A DNA stretch of 64,000 bases from Alteraquisediminimonas sediminicola (GTDB lineage: Bacteria > Pseudomonadota > Alphaproteobacteria > Sphingomonadales > Sphingomonadaceae): assembly GCF_019740335.1 (NCBI RefSeq), contig NZ_JAHXZS010000001.1, positions 620,001 to 684,000 of the forward strand. Reading direction: 5' to 3'. The position numbers were made by a program, and so were the translations under genes. The notes under the pieces are model-generated. The model saw only the letters and a program-made list of their open reading frames with translations. It was not told where the DNA came from and searched no databases. Positions 25,584-34,138 of this stretch are shown here, in pieces; positions within the stretch are counted from its first letter, which is position 1, and each line of letters begins with the position of its first letter.

Positions 25584-26147
25584 TCAAACGACCGCGCGCG
25601 GGGTAAAATCGACCGCCGGCAAATGCAGCACGGGCTGCGGATCGAAACCATAGAGCACGGCGCACAAAATCGCCCCGGCGGCAATCGCCACGCCATAAGG
25701 GATCGGCCCTTTTGGTTCCAGCATCGCCCATCCTGCGCCACGCGCTTCGTCCGCCTTGTCCTGGGGTGATGGTTTAAACCCCAACAACGGCAGAACGCGG
25801 CGCAATATGATCAGGACAAAAGTCATCAACGCGCCGAACAGGACAATCGACATCAGATAATGCGGCGCATCTGCAAGGTTGAACCACAAGGCCCCGGCCA
25901 TGAACAATTTGGCATCGCCGCCCCCGATCAGCCCGAAATGAAAGGCAAGGCTACCGAGGACAAAGGCGAGCGCGAATACCACCAGATTTTGCCAGACATC
26001 AAGATTGAACCCCACTGCCACCAGCCAAAATGGGAACAGGGCCAGAATTGCCAGCACGAACAGGTTTGAAATTCGCAACTGCATCACATCCTGCAACGCC
26101 GCGAGGATCAACAAGGACCACATCCCATATTTGACGATGTCGATCAT
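25584..26147 (-). CDS. cpaA: Prepilin peptidase CpaA/TadV
   Basis: 187 residues, about six membrane helices. The two catalytic aspartates of type IV prepilin peptidases are Asp20 (ALQDVMQLRISN) and Asp78 (GGGDAKL). KGPIPYGVAIAAGAI near the C-terminus is also conserved. There is no N-terminal methyltransferase domain, as is usual for Tad systems. It should process the two Flp pilins and the TadE-like pseudopilins. Last gene of the Tad operon, overlapping the TPR gene by four bases. Confidence 0.93.
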   Translation of the reverse strand: MIDIVKYGMWSLLILAALQDVMQLRISNLFVLAILALFPFWLVAVGFNLDVWQNLVVFALAFVLGSLAFHFGLIGGGDAKLFMAGALWFNLADAPHYLMSIVLFGALMTFVLIILRRVLPLLGFKPSPQDKADEARGAGWAMLEPKGPIPYGVAIAAGAILCAVLYGFDPQPVLHLPAVDFTPRAVV

Positions 26148-26977
26148 TTTTGCGGCTCCCGTTGTTGCACCAGATCAAGATTGGCCTGCGCCCGGTCATA
26201 ATGCACCTGGCTGGTTTCCAGCGCCTGTTGCAAATAGCCCTTGGCGACTTCGCTTTTACCCAGCAAATAGGCCATAAATCCGGCATTGTTCAAGCGCAGT
26301 GCCTGTTGCGCCGGGTCTGGCGAGGTCCCATCTTCCGGCATGATACGATCCGGCAATGGTTCATTCGCGCCAATCGTCGCAAGATCGAGATTGTTGAGCA
26401 GACGAGTATCATCGGGCACAAGCAGCAGCCCCTCACGCAAGATCGTCTCCGCCTCGGCAAAGCGCGCCTGCAAGATCAGGGAATAGCCCATATTGTTGAT
26501 GACGGTCACTTCATCCGGGACGATCGCACGTGCCTCACCATAAGCATGCATGCTTTCGACCCAATCCCCGATGCGATCCGCGATCACGCCCAACGCATTC
26601 CATGCGCGCCAGCGTTCCGGACAATGCGCGACCGCATCACGGAGCCGCAACTTCGCCGCATTGACCCGATCAAGGCGTAAAGCGGCAAGACCTGCCCCCT
26701 CCATCGCCCGGCAATTTTCCTGTTCGACCGACAGCACGCGATCAAAGGCCGCGAACGCATCGCCCGCCCGGCCTTGAGCAAGAGCCAGCCGCCCCTCCAG
26801 CTCATCCAGCCGGGTGGGATCAGAAATGCTGCGATCTTGCCGTGCCAGACGGATCATGTCCTCCGCCTGCACCAGCCGCCCTTTGATCAGGGCGAGTTCA
26901 ATCAGCCCCAGCGTATCCTGCTGGGCCGCCACTGGCGAGAACGCCAATAAAGCGGCAAGAAACAGCGCGCGCTTCAT
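26144..26977 (-). CDS. tadD: TadD-like TPR protein
   Basis: 277 residues with a signal peptide (cleavage near VAAQQD) and several TPR units (LGLIELALIKGRLVQAEDMI, then AWNALGVIADRIGDW, then NNMGYSLILQARFAEAET). TadD proteins support pilus assembly from the periplasm or inner membrane in Tad systems. It overlaps both neighbouring genes by four bases. TadD is inferred from fold and position. Confidence 0.82.
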   Translation of the reverse strand: MKRALFLAALLAFSPVAAQQDTLGLIELALIKGRLVQAEDMIRLARQDRSISDPTRLDELEGRLALAQGRAGDAFAAFDRVLSVEQENCRAMEGAGLAALRLDRVNAAKLRLRDAVAHCPERWRAWNALGVIADRIGDWVESMHAYGEARAIVPDEVTVINNMGYSLILQARFAEAETILREGLLLVPDDTRLLNNLDLATIGANEPLPDRIMPEDGTSPDPAQQALRLNNAGFMAYLLGKSEVAKGYLQQALETSQVHYDRAQANLDLVQQREPQK

Positions 26978-28368
26978 CCCCGCCGGGTCTTGAGTGCCGC
27001 CGTCTGCATGCCGCGCGCATTGGCACCCAGCACGACCACGATGCGCGTTGCACGCGATTCTTGCAAAATGCGGGTCGGGAATGGCAGGCTTTTTTGCACC
27101 GCCAATGCGCGATCACGCTGGCCGCGCGGATAGACGACCCATGACAGGCGATAACGACGCGTCGCATTGGCGGTCTGGGTCTGGTTAATCCCCGACAGCG
27201 CCAATTGCTGCTGCGCCCAACGCGCAAGGCCAGTCTGGCCCGCGGCATTGATCAGCCGGATGGAGGGGCGGCCCGGTTGTTTAACGGCCTGAATGGCGAC
27301 TTGCTTGGCAACGGGCTTGCCCACCTGCTTGACAGGCTGCTGCGGCGATTGCTTGGTGGCGATGCTGCGTAGCGGCGCCAGCGCCGCGACAACAACTGGT
27401 ATGGGCGTGGGCGCAGGCTTGGCAACGGTTGCGGTTGCGGTTGCGGTTGCGGTTGTAACCGGCGCGACCTTCACCGGGGCAGCAACCTTTACCGGCGCGA
27501 CAAGCGCGGCCAGATAATGCGGTTGCACTGCCGCGACCTTCAAGGGCGCGGTGGGCAACGATAGCGCGACCTTTACGGGTGCGACTGGCTTTATCAATGT
27601 GGCGGACTTCATCGGCACCACAGGCTGCACCGGCGCGGCCACCATTGCAGGCGCGCCAATGGGTGTGAGTAATGTCGGGATTTGGATCGGCGCGGCATTG
27701 GCTACTGCCCCGGAAACCGCGACGGCCTCCGCCAAGACTATAGGCGCAGCTATCGAAACGGGTGTCGGCATCGCCACCGCCACTGGTGTCGATACAGCCT
27801 CAACCGGCGCGGCCTCCACTGTTGCGGCCTCCACGGGTGTCGCAACCTCTGCCTCAACTGTCGCAGAGGCCGCGACTGCGGCGGTCACTGGCGCGGCTTC
27901 GGCGGCAATCGCCACAGGCGCAGCAGGTGGCATCGCCGCCACGACCATCTTGCCGGCCTCGATCGCCTGCCATTCTGCCAGCAGGGCCGCCCCCTCGCCC
28001 TTGCGGCCTTGCATGTCGAGCGAGCGCGCCATGTTGCGGTAAATCCGGCCATCCATCGGCGCACGCGCCAAGGCCATCTGATAATATTTCTCGCTGACGT
28101 CAAAGCGCCCGATCATGTCATAACAAGCCGCCAGCCCATTATAGCCCTCTGGCGCATCCGGTGCCTCGCGCACGACCCGACGGAACGATTCAATCGCCAG
28201 CGCATATTGGCCACGACTGAACAATTCCCGGCCCTTCAGCGCAGATACGCCTTCGCTCACCGGATTCGACTGAAGCGGGCGGACTTCGACCATCTTGTTA
28301 TTGGGGGAACAGGCCACCACGCCGCCATAAGCGGCGAACATGATGCAGGATGCAGTCAGACGGTTCAT
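26974..28368 (-). CDS. TPR lipoprotein with long Pro/Ala/Val linker and LytR-C-like domain
   Basis: 464 residues. Lipobox VVAC at Cys20. Residues about 45-130 form TPR repeats (RGQYALAIESFRRVV). Residues about 140-355 are a low-complexity Ala/Val/Pro linker, and the C-terminus is a LytR-C/CpsA-type beta-alpha domain (IRLINAAGQTGLARWAQQQL). A hexanucleotide repeat at 27427-27456 encodes part of the linker. Similar TPR-linker-LytR-C proteins sit in alphaproteobacterial Tad loci. It begins two bases after the tadC stop. Confidence 0.78.
   Translation of the reverse strand: MNRLTASCIMFAAYGGVVACSPNNKMVEVRPLQSNPVSEGVSALKGRELFSRGQYALAIESFRRVVREAPDAPEGYNGLAACYDMIGRFDVSEKYYQMALARAPMDGRIYRNMARSLDMQGRKGEGAALLAEWQAIEAGKMVVAAMPPAAPVAIAAEAAPVTAAVAASATVEAEVATPVEAATVEAAPVEAVSTPVAVAMPTPVSIAAPIVLAEAVAVSGAVANAAPIQIPTLLTPIGAPAMVAAPVQPVVPMKSATLIKPVAPVKVALSLPTAPLKVAAVQPHYLAALVAPVKVAAPVKVAPVTTATATATATVAKPAPTPIPVVVAALAPLRSIATKQSPQQPVKQVGKPVAKQVAIQAVKQPGRPSIRLINAAGQTGLARWAQQQLALSGINQTQTANATRRYRLSWVVYPRGQRDRALAVQKSLPFPTRILQESRATRIVVVLGANARGMQTAALKTRRG
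27427..27456. repeat. Hexanucleotide tandem repeat inside the linker
   Basis: Four perfect GGTTGC units (27427-27450) plus one variant (27451-27456), coding for alternating Ala-Thr on the minus strand. Copy changes would stay in frame. Confidence 0.85.
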
Positions 28369-28370
28369 GC

Positions 28371-29339
28371 TCAGTTACCTCCCATGGCGGGAATCAATTG
28401 ACGGATAACGCGAATGGCGGCGGGCAGCATCAGCACCCCGATCATCACCGGCAACATGCACGCCACCAGCGGAATTGACAGCAGCACCGGCAGGCGATGG
28501 GCCTTTTCTTCTGCCCGCATCCGGCGTCTTTCACGCATTTCGGCGGAATAGATCCGCAATGTCGTGCCGATGCTTGAACCGAGCTTATCGGATTGGATAA
28601 GCAGGGTCACAAACGCCTTGATTTCATCGACCTGTGCGCGGTCCGCCATGCGGCGCAAGGCTTCTTCCCGGCTGCGACCCGCGCGCATTTCCAGCACGAT
28701 CGTCGCCAGCATTTCGGAAATCAGCGGGTGCGAAAGGGCCATTTCACGCCCGACCCGATCAAATGCAGCCTCCATGCCAAGACCCGCCTCGATGCACACC
28801 AGCAACAGATCAAGCGCATCGGGAAAACCATTGGTGATCTGATGACGCCGCCGGTCTGCCCGCGCCGAGACCCAGACATTGGGGATATACAGGCCGAACA
28901 ACGCGGAAATCGCGCCCATGAAGTACAGCTTGATAATCGACGGCGGATTTTGCGACAGCAGTGCCAGCGTCAGGACCAAGGCAGGGAATGACAAGGTCGT
29001 GACGATACGGATCAGCGTGTACCAGCGCGACGCATAAGGCGAGGTATAGCCCGCCGCGATCATCTTGGCCCGCAAACTGTCTTCACGCGTATCCGCAAGC
29101 GACAGACCGCCTTGTTCGATCTTGTCGATCAAGCTTGTCCAGATATTCTTGGTTACTTCGCTGCGCAGCGTCGCCGAACCGCCAAAACTATCTTCCAACA
29201 TGGTTTCGGCCACGCGCCGTTGCACGGCCAGACGCCGGGAAATCGCGCCACTGGCAACGACAACGAGAAGCACGACAACGACAAAAATCGCCAATAACAG
29301 CGCTACCCTGTCCCATCCGAATGCGGTGATACTCGCCAT
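28371..29339 (-). CDS. tadC: Tad pilus platform protein TadC
   Basis: 322 residues of the GspF/TadC-type platform fold: an N-terminal helix, a cytoplasmic domain with LLLVCIEAGLGMEAAFDRV, and paired C-terminal helices. It and TadB form the inner-membrane platform moved by CpaF. Start 29339 is favoured over 29342 because GGAGGT lies six bases upstream. It overlaps tadB's stop. Confidence 0.93.
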   Translation of the reverse strand: MASITAFGWDRVALLLAIFVVVVLLVVVASGAISRRLAVQRRVAETMLEDSFGGSATLRSEVTKNIWTSLIDKIEQGGLSLADTREDSLRAKMIAAGYTSPYASRWYTLIRIVTTLSFPALVLTLALLSQNPPSIIKLYFMGAISALFGLYIPNVWVSARADRRRHQITNGFPDALDLLLVCIEAGLGMEAAFDRVGREMALSHPLISEMLATIVLEMRAGRSREEALRRMADRAQVDEIKAFVTLLIQSDKLGSSIGTTLRIYSAEMRERRRMRAEEKAHRLPVLLSIPLVACMLPVMIGVLMLPAAIRVIRQLIPAMGGN

Positions 29340-29341
29340 CA

Positions 29342-30340
29342 TCAGACCTCCAGGTTAATCATGCGACGGATTGTGAAATAGCCGATCAGATACAATATCA
29401 GCAGCCCGCCAAATCCCGGAATAAACGCCGGATCGTCCGCCACATCGAGGTAAAAGGACGAATTGAGCATGAACAACGCCGAAAATGCCATGATCGGCAG
29501 GCCGGTCAGGATCACCGCCGTCATCCGGCCTTCGGAACTGAGCGCGCGCACCTTCATGAACATCGATGCGCGATCACGGATCACTGAAGCGAGATTTTCG
29601 AGGATTTCCGCAAGATTACCGCCCGTTTCCCGCTGGATCGACAGGCTGACGACGAACATCTGCATGTCCTGCAATTCCCAGCGATCCGCCATCGACTGCA
29701 ACGCATCCGACAATTCCGCGCCATAAGTGACTTCATCGACGACAAGGCCGAACTCGCTGCCGATCGGATCGGACATTTCCGTGGTCAGCAGATCAAGCGC
29801 GGACGCAATCGGATGGCCGGCGCGCAAACCGCGCACAAACACATCAAGTGCCACCGGGAATTGCGCTTCCACCTTTTTGCGCCGCTTTGCCGCGATCCGC
29901 GACAACACCATCATTGGCAAGATCACCGAGACCGCCAAGGCGAAGCTGGCCACCATCACAAAGGTACCAAGCGACATCTGGCGACCCCCGCTAAAGGTCA
30001 GCAGGCTGACGCTCCCGATAATCGCCAGCATCCCGCCTACCATCAACAGCAGGATAAAGATCGGCTGGAAATTCAGGCCCGCCGCATGCAGCATATGGGC
30101 AAGACGATGCTCGAAGCCATCGAAAGGCGCAGGCAGCACCGTCGGCGCAGCGGTATCGAGCCGCAATTTGGACGTCACGGCCTCGCGGGCCATCCCCCCT
30201 TCGATCAACTTCAATCGCCGGTTGACCGCCCGTTCGCTGTAATTGCGACCGCGATACCAGCTCAGCAACGCCTCGCTGGACAGCATCACCGCCATAAAAA
30301 GCAAGATCAGGATCGCAAGGCGCAGCATGTCTGTGGTCAT
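29342..30340 (-). CDS. tadB: Tad pilus platform protein TadB
   Basis: 332 residues with membrane helices near residues 7-25, 87-110 and 120-145, and at the C-terminus. The cytoplasmic part has QFPVALDVFVRGLRAGHPIA and the TadB-typical ALSSEGRMTAVILTGLPI. Start 30340 follows the cpaF stop by four bases; the frame continues upstream into cpaF. It partners TadC in the platform. Confidence 0.92.
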   Translation of the reverse strand: MTTDMLRLAILILLFMAVMLSSEALLSWYRGRNYSERAVNRRLKLIEGGMAREAVTSKLRLDTAAPTVLPAPFDGFEHRLAHMLHAAGLNFQPIFILLLMVGGMLAIIGSVSLLTFSGGRQMSLGTFVMVASFALAVSVILPMMVLSRIAAKRRKKVEAQFPVALDVFVRGLRAGHPIASALDLLTTEMSDPIGSEFGLVVDEVTYGAELSDALQSMADRWELQDMQMFVVSLSIQRETGGNLAEILENLASVIRDRASMFMKVRALSSEGRMTAVILTGLPIMAFSALFMLNSSFYLDVADDPAFIPGFGGLLILYLIGYFTIRRMINLEV

Positions 30341-30344
30341 GGCG

Positions 30345-31727
30345 TTAGAACTTCTGATCGGGGCGGAAAAGTTCCGCCGGCAGGTTGATGCCACGGTCAT
30401 GCAATTCGGTCATGAACTTCGGTCGAATGCCCGTCGCTTCGAAATGGCCGAGAACGGAACCGTCATCGGCGCGCCCAGTCAGCTTATACCGGAAGATGTC
30501 CTGCATCGTGATGACCTCCCCTTCCATGCCGGTCAGTTCCGACAGGCTGATGACCCGGCGCTTGCCGTCCGGCAGACGGGCGACCTGCACCACGATGTTC
30601 AAGGCCGAGGCGATCTGGTTGCGTGCGGAACGCGGCGCAATGTCGATCCCGCTCATCCCGATCATCTGTTCGATACGGGTCAATGCATCGCGGGCGGTAT
30701 TGGCGTGGACGGTGGTCATCGACCCGTCATGGCCGGTGTTCATCGCCTGCAACATGTCGAACGCCTCGCCGGCGCGAACTTCACCGATGATGATACGATC
30801 AGGCCGCATACGCAGCGCATTCTTCACAAGATCGCGCTGGGTGACCTCGCCCTTGCCTTCGATATTGGGCGGGCGGGTTTCAAGCCGGACAACATGGCGT
30901 TGTTGCAGCTGCAATTCCGCCGAATCTTCGATCGTGACGATGCGTTCGCGGCCATCGATATAGGCAGACATCGCGTTCAGCAGCGTCGTCTTACCGGAAC
31001 CGGTACCGCCGGAAATAAGCACGTTGCGTCGTCCTGCGACGATGCCCTGCATGACCTGCGCCATCGGTTCCGGCACGCTGCCGAATTCGATCAGCTTTTC
31101 CATGCGGATCGGGACTTTGGCGAATTTACGGATCGAGAGCGACGACCCATCGACCGCCAAAGGCGGAATCACGGCATTAACGCGCGAGCCATCGGAAAGT
31201 CGGGCATCGCACAATGGCGCGGACTCATCGATGCGACGGCCCACCGCCGACACGATCTTCTGGATGATCCGCAGCAAATGGCGTTCATCCTTGAACCGGA
31301 CATGGGTTTCTTCCAACCGGCCCCCGCGTTCAACGAACACGGTATTATAGCCGTTGACGAGAATATCGGTGATGCTCGGGTCCTTGAGCAAAGGCTCCAA
31401 CGGCCCGAGACCCAGCAATTCATCCAGCACGTCCGAAACCAATTGGCGACGCTCTTCCAGATTAAGCGCGTGGTGCTGTTTCGCGAGCTGTTCTTGGACG
31501 ATATCGCCGATTTCGGACTCGACCTGCGCGCGCGACATGGTTTCAAGCGCCGACAGGTTAATCAGATCAAGGAGCTGACGGTGGATTTCCACCTTGAGAT
31601 CAATCGTCGCACGATCGACGCCCGACCCACGCGCGACGCCGTTCTGCATCACCGTCGGCCGAACAGCCGGTTCATTGTCGATGGGCGGAGAATTTTCGCC
31701 CGGCTTCTTGATCTGCCACATGCTCAT
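30345..31727 (-). CDS. cpaF: Tad pilus assembly ATPase CpaF/TadA
   Basis: 460 residues of the secretion ATPase family that both extends and, in Tad systems, retracts pili. Walker [10 protein letters not shown] (residues 240-248), Asp box [14 protein letters not shown], and the signature [20 protein letters not shown] are all present. The N-terminal region is a long helical extension (residues 33-110). It overlaps cpaE by four bases. It drives TadB/TadC. Confidence 0.96.
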   Translation of the reverse strand: MSMWQIKKPGENSPPIDNEPAVRPTVMQNGVARGSGVDRATIDLKVEIHRQLLDLINLSALETMSRAQVESEIGDIVQEQLAKQHHALNLEERRQLVSDVLDELLGLGPLEPLLKDPSITDILVNGYNTVFVERGGRLEETHVRFKDERHLLRIIQKIVSAVGRRIDESAPLCDARLSDGSRVNAVIPPLAVDGSSLSIRKFAKVPIRMEKLIEFGSVPEPMAQVMQGIVAGRRNVLISGGTGSGKTTLLNAMSAYIDGRERIVTIEDSAELQLQQRHVVRLETRPPNIEGKGEVTQRDLVKNALRMRPDRIIIGEVRAGEAFDMLQAMNTGHDGSMTTVHANTARDALTRIEQMIGMSGIDIAPRSARNQIASALNIVVQVARLPDGKRRVISLSELTGMEGEVITMQDIFRYKLTGRADDGSVLGHFEATGIRPKFMTELHDRGINLPAELFRPDQKF

Positions 31728-32929
31728 TCGCTGCGTCCTAACATTTCATCGCATCCTTCCAGCATGGTCACCAGATCCTTGGCCACCTTGCTTTTTGATT
31801 TGATGTCACCGATCAACACCCCTTGATCCTGCGCCGTGCAGAGCAACGGGAAGTCATTTTCAATCGAATAATGCACCGGATGCTTCAACGCCTGTTCGGC
31901 ATCGGCGAGGCTGATGGTGCGGAACAGGCGCTTTTGCACGCGATTGGCGACGATCATCACCGGCACCTTTTGCAGACCCTGGCTCGCCAGCAAATTGAGC
32001 TGACGGCGCGCCTGACGCAGGCTCGCCACGGTCAGCTCGATCACCAAGATGATCAGGTCTGTCCGCCCGATCAGCGACAAGGACCAGTTCGTCCAATTGC
32101 ACGGCAAATCGAGGAAGACCGTGCGAAATTCGCGGGCTGCCAGATCGACCAGATTGAAAATCTGATCGGTGCTGACCGCTTCCAATGGCATGATGTCCGG
32201 CGGCGCAGCCACTACCCGGACGCCCAATGGCCCCTTGGCGCAGGCCGCAAGCAGCATATCGCGATCAAGGCGCGGACCGGCTTCGATCATATCCGCCACC
32301 GTCAGCGATGGATTAAGACCTAGATAGGTCGCCGCATTGCCGAACTGGAGATCGAGATCGATGATACAGGCCTCACGCGACAGGTCTTCATCGCGATGCG
32401 CTTGCAACGCGCCCGCCTGCGTCACCAATGTCGTCACGCCCACGCCGCCCACGCTTGGGATGATCGCCACGACCTTGCCAAGCTGATGATCCGCAACCGC
32501 CTCTTCCTGCATGGAATCGCGAATCTGGTGCAATACCTGCTCCAGTTCGTCGCGCATCAGCGGCAAGGTCAGCACATCGGTCAGGCCATTGCGCATCAAC
32601 AGGCGCACAACGGCAATCGATGGATCGCGGACCAATGCAATGATGCGCCCGTTCGGCACATCTTCGCACAGGCTGACCAACCGTTGCATCGACGCCGGAT
32701 CATCCTGACGCAGTTCGACCAGCAACACCTGCGACGATGCGACATCATCCACCGGAATCTTGGCCGCGGCATCAATCGCATGCGCAATGATCGTGAAACC
32801 CGCAATGTCAGTCCCAATGACATTGAGTTCCGCGATCTCCTGCGCAGACATCAGCATCCGCGCCACCGATTGTTCGCGATGAACGTTGAAGTTCTGGCCG
32901 TTAATGTCGCGTTCTCCCATTTTAGTCAC
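31724..32929 (-). CDS. cpaE: CpaE/TadZ, ParA-like pilus localisation protein with deviant Walker A
   Basis: 401 residues: an N-terminal receiver-like domain (about 35-150) and a C-terminal MinD/ParA-like ATPase domain. The Walker A segment is PSVGGVGVTTL, where both lysines of the usual KGGVGKTT are replaced. CpaE places the Tad machine at the pole in studied species. The GTG start has AAGGGA six bases upstream, 10 bp after the preceding gene. Atypical Walker A is known in TadZ proteins; loss of hydrolysis here is inferred. Confidence 0.9.
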   Translation of the reverse strand: MTKMGERDINGQNFNVHREQSVARMLMSAQEIAELNVIGTDIAGFTIIAHAIDAAAKIPVDDVASSQVLLVELRQDDPASMQRLVSLCEDVPNGRIIALVRDPSIAVVRLLMRNGLTDVLTLPLMRDELEQVLHQIRDSMQEEAVADHQLGKVVAIIPSVGGVGVTTLVTQAGALQAHRDEDLSREACIIDLDLQFGNAATYLGLNPSLTVADMIEAGPRLDRDMLLAACAKGPLGVRVVAAPPDIMPLEAVSTDQIFNLVDLAAREFRTVFLDLPCNWTNWSLSLIGRTDLIILVIELTVASLRQARRQLNLLASQGLQKVPVMIVANRVQKRLFRTISLADAEQALKHPVHYSIENDFPLLCTAQDQGVLIGDIKSKSKVAKDLVTMLEGCDEMLGRSE

Positions 32930-32939
32930 AACATGTCCC

Positions 32940-33563
32940 TTAATTCGATACCGCGCCCGACGCGTCTTCCATCGTCAACGACGACTGAAAAAGGCCATCA
33001 GACAAAGTAATCCCTGTACTTCCAAACAACGTATACAACATTGGTGTGTAGACCAGTCCCGTAATGCCGACAGTCACCAGCGGAGAAACATCGGGCATGG
33101 TCGTACTGGGATTTCCTGCATATCCCAGACCCGATGGCGAATATTGCACCACTACATTTGCGACCTGCAGTTCCGGCAATATCAATTTCATGTGATCATA
33201 TATTTTGGTGAAAGCGGCATTGTCCGCTGCTGTGCCCCAACCGCACGTACCCGTATCGCAGGTGCAACCCGTGCTGGTGCAGGTCATCCGGCCATAAGCC
33301 GTATCGGGAATGAGATCGCCCTGCGTCAGGCCACCGACACCGTTAAAATTATAGCCCGCAAGGCCCGTCGGCACCGGCTTGGTCACGACGGCATAGCGCA
33401 CGCCGAATTGGGTGGCTTTTTCCGCCTTGTTCCAAAACCACATCAGCCGCCCGACCTCGATGATCCCTAACAAGAACAGCAACAATACGGGCAGCACGAG
33501 CGCGAACTCCGCCGCCGTGGCACCGCTGCGCGAACGCCGCAGACGAGAGAGGAAGCCGCTCAT
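32940..33563 (-). CDS. TadE-like minor pilin
   Basis: 207 residues beginning with the TadE signature: SRSGATAAEFALVLPVLLLF, in which a small residue precedes a hydrophobic helix with Glu at position 5. A cysteine-rich loop follows (CTSTGCTCDTGTCGWG, five cysteines in 13 residues). Such pseudopilins are cleaved by CpaA and prime the pilus. It overlaps the next TadE gene by four bases. Confidence 0.85.
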   Translation of the reverse strand: MSGFLSRLRRSRSGATAAEFALVLPVLLLFLLGIIEVGRLMWFWNKAEKATQFGVRYAVVTKPVPTGLAGYNFNGVGGLTQGDLIPDTAYGRMTCTSTGCTCDTGTCGWGTAADNAAFTKIYDHMKLILPELQVANVVVQYSPSGLGYAGNPSTTMPDVSPLVTVGITGLVYTPMLYTLFGSTGITLSDGLFQSSLTMEDASGAVSN

Positions 33564-34138
33564 AACCCCATCACCGCCGCTTCGGATTCCGCCCGCATAT
33601 AGAGCGTCGTCGCATTGAAACCGATGGTGTTGAACAAGGACTGATATTTCACGTCTGCCGACACCCGTACCGTAGGCACGCCGCCCGGCGCCCCTTTATA
33701 AATTCCGCTGTAATTAGTGATCGGCGTGCATTTCACCGCCAAATTGACCGCTGTATTGGGGCTGTCATAGGTCGTCGTCCAATAGGCAAGACGTGGGCTG
33801 TCCTTCGAGTCCGTCGCGACCGGGTGCAGCTTGCCCGTCCGGGTGACATCGCTCACATTGGTCTGCAAGGTCGCCGCCGTTACACCCGCCGCATCGACGA
33901 CGGTGCCAGTGGCCGATCCGGTCGGGCAGCTATAATGGCCAAAGCCCTGCCGCGCCGCATAACGCGCGCCATCGCGCACGGCCTTCACCACGACATGCTG
34001 GCTGTAGAAATAATTGCCAAGGTCGAACGCACCGAACATAATGATCATCAACAACGGCGTCACCAGCGCCATTTCCGCCCCGGCTGTGCCGGTGCGGTCG
34101 GACCAGAGCGACAAAAAGGCGCGAACATCGCCCATCAT
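33560..34138 (-). CDS. tadE: TadE-like minor pilin
   Basis: 192 residues with TGTAGAEMALVTPLLMIIMF, the TadE prepilin-type helix with Glu5 after the cleavage glycine or alanine. The C-terminal part is soluble. Its start overlaps the tadG stop by four bases. Confidence 0.85.
   Translation of the reverse strand: MMGDVRAFLSLWSDRTGTAGAEMALVTPLLMIIMFGAFDLGNYFYSQHVVVKAVRDGARYAARQGFGHYSCPTGSATGTVVDAAGVTAATLQTNVSDVTRTGKLHPVATDSKDSPRLAYWTTTYDSPNTAVNLAVKCTPITNYSGIYKGAPGGVPTVRVSADVKYQSLFNTIGFNATTLYMRAESEAAVMGL

Noticed and set aside
27427-27456. Phase-variable switch from the hexanucleotide repeat
   Set aside because: Six-base units cannot change the reading frame, so on/off switching is impossible.
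30243-31826. Long plus-strand open frame opposite cpaF/tadB
   Set aside because: No domain and antisense to well-supported ATPase and platform genes; a high-GC shadow.
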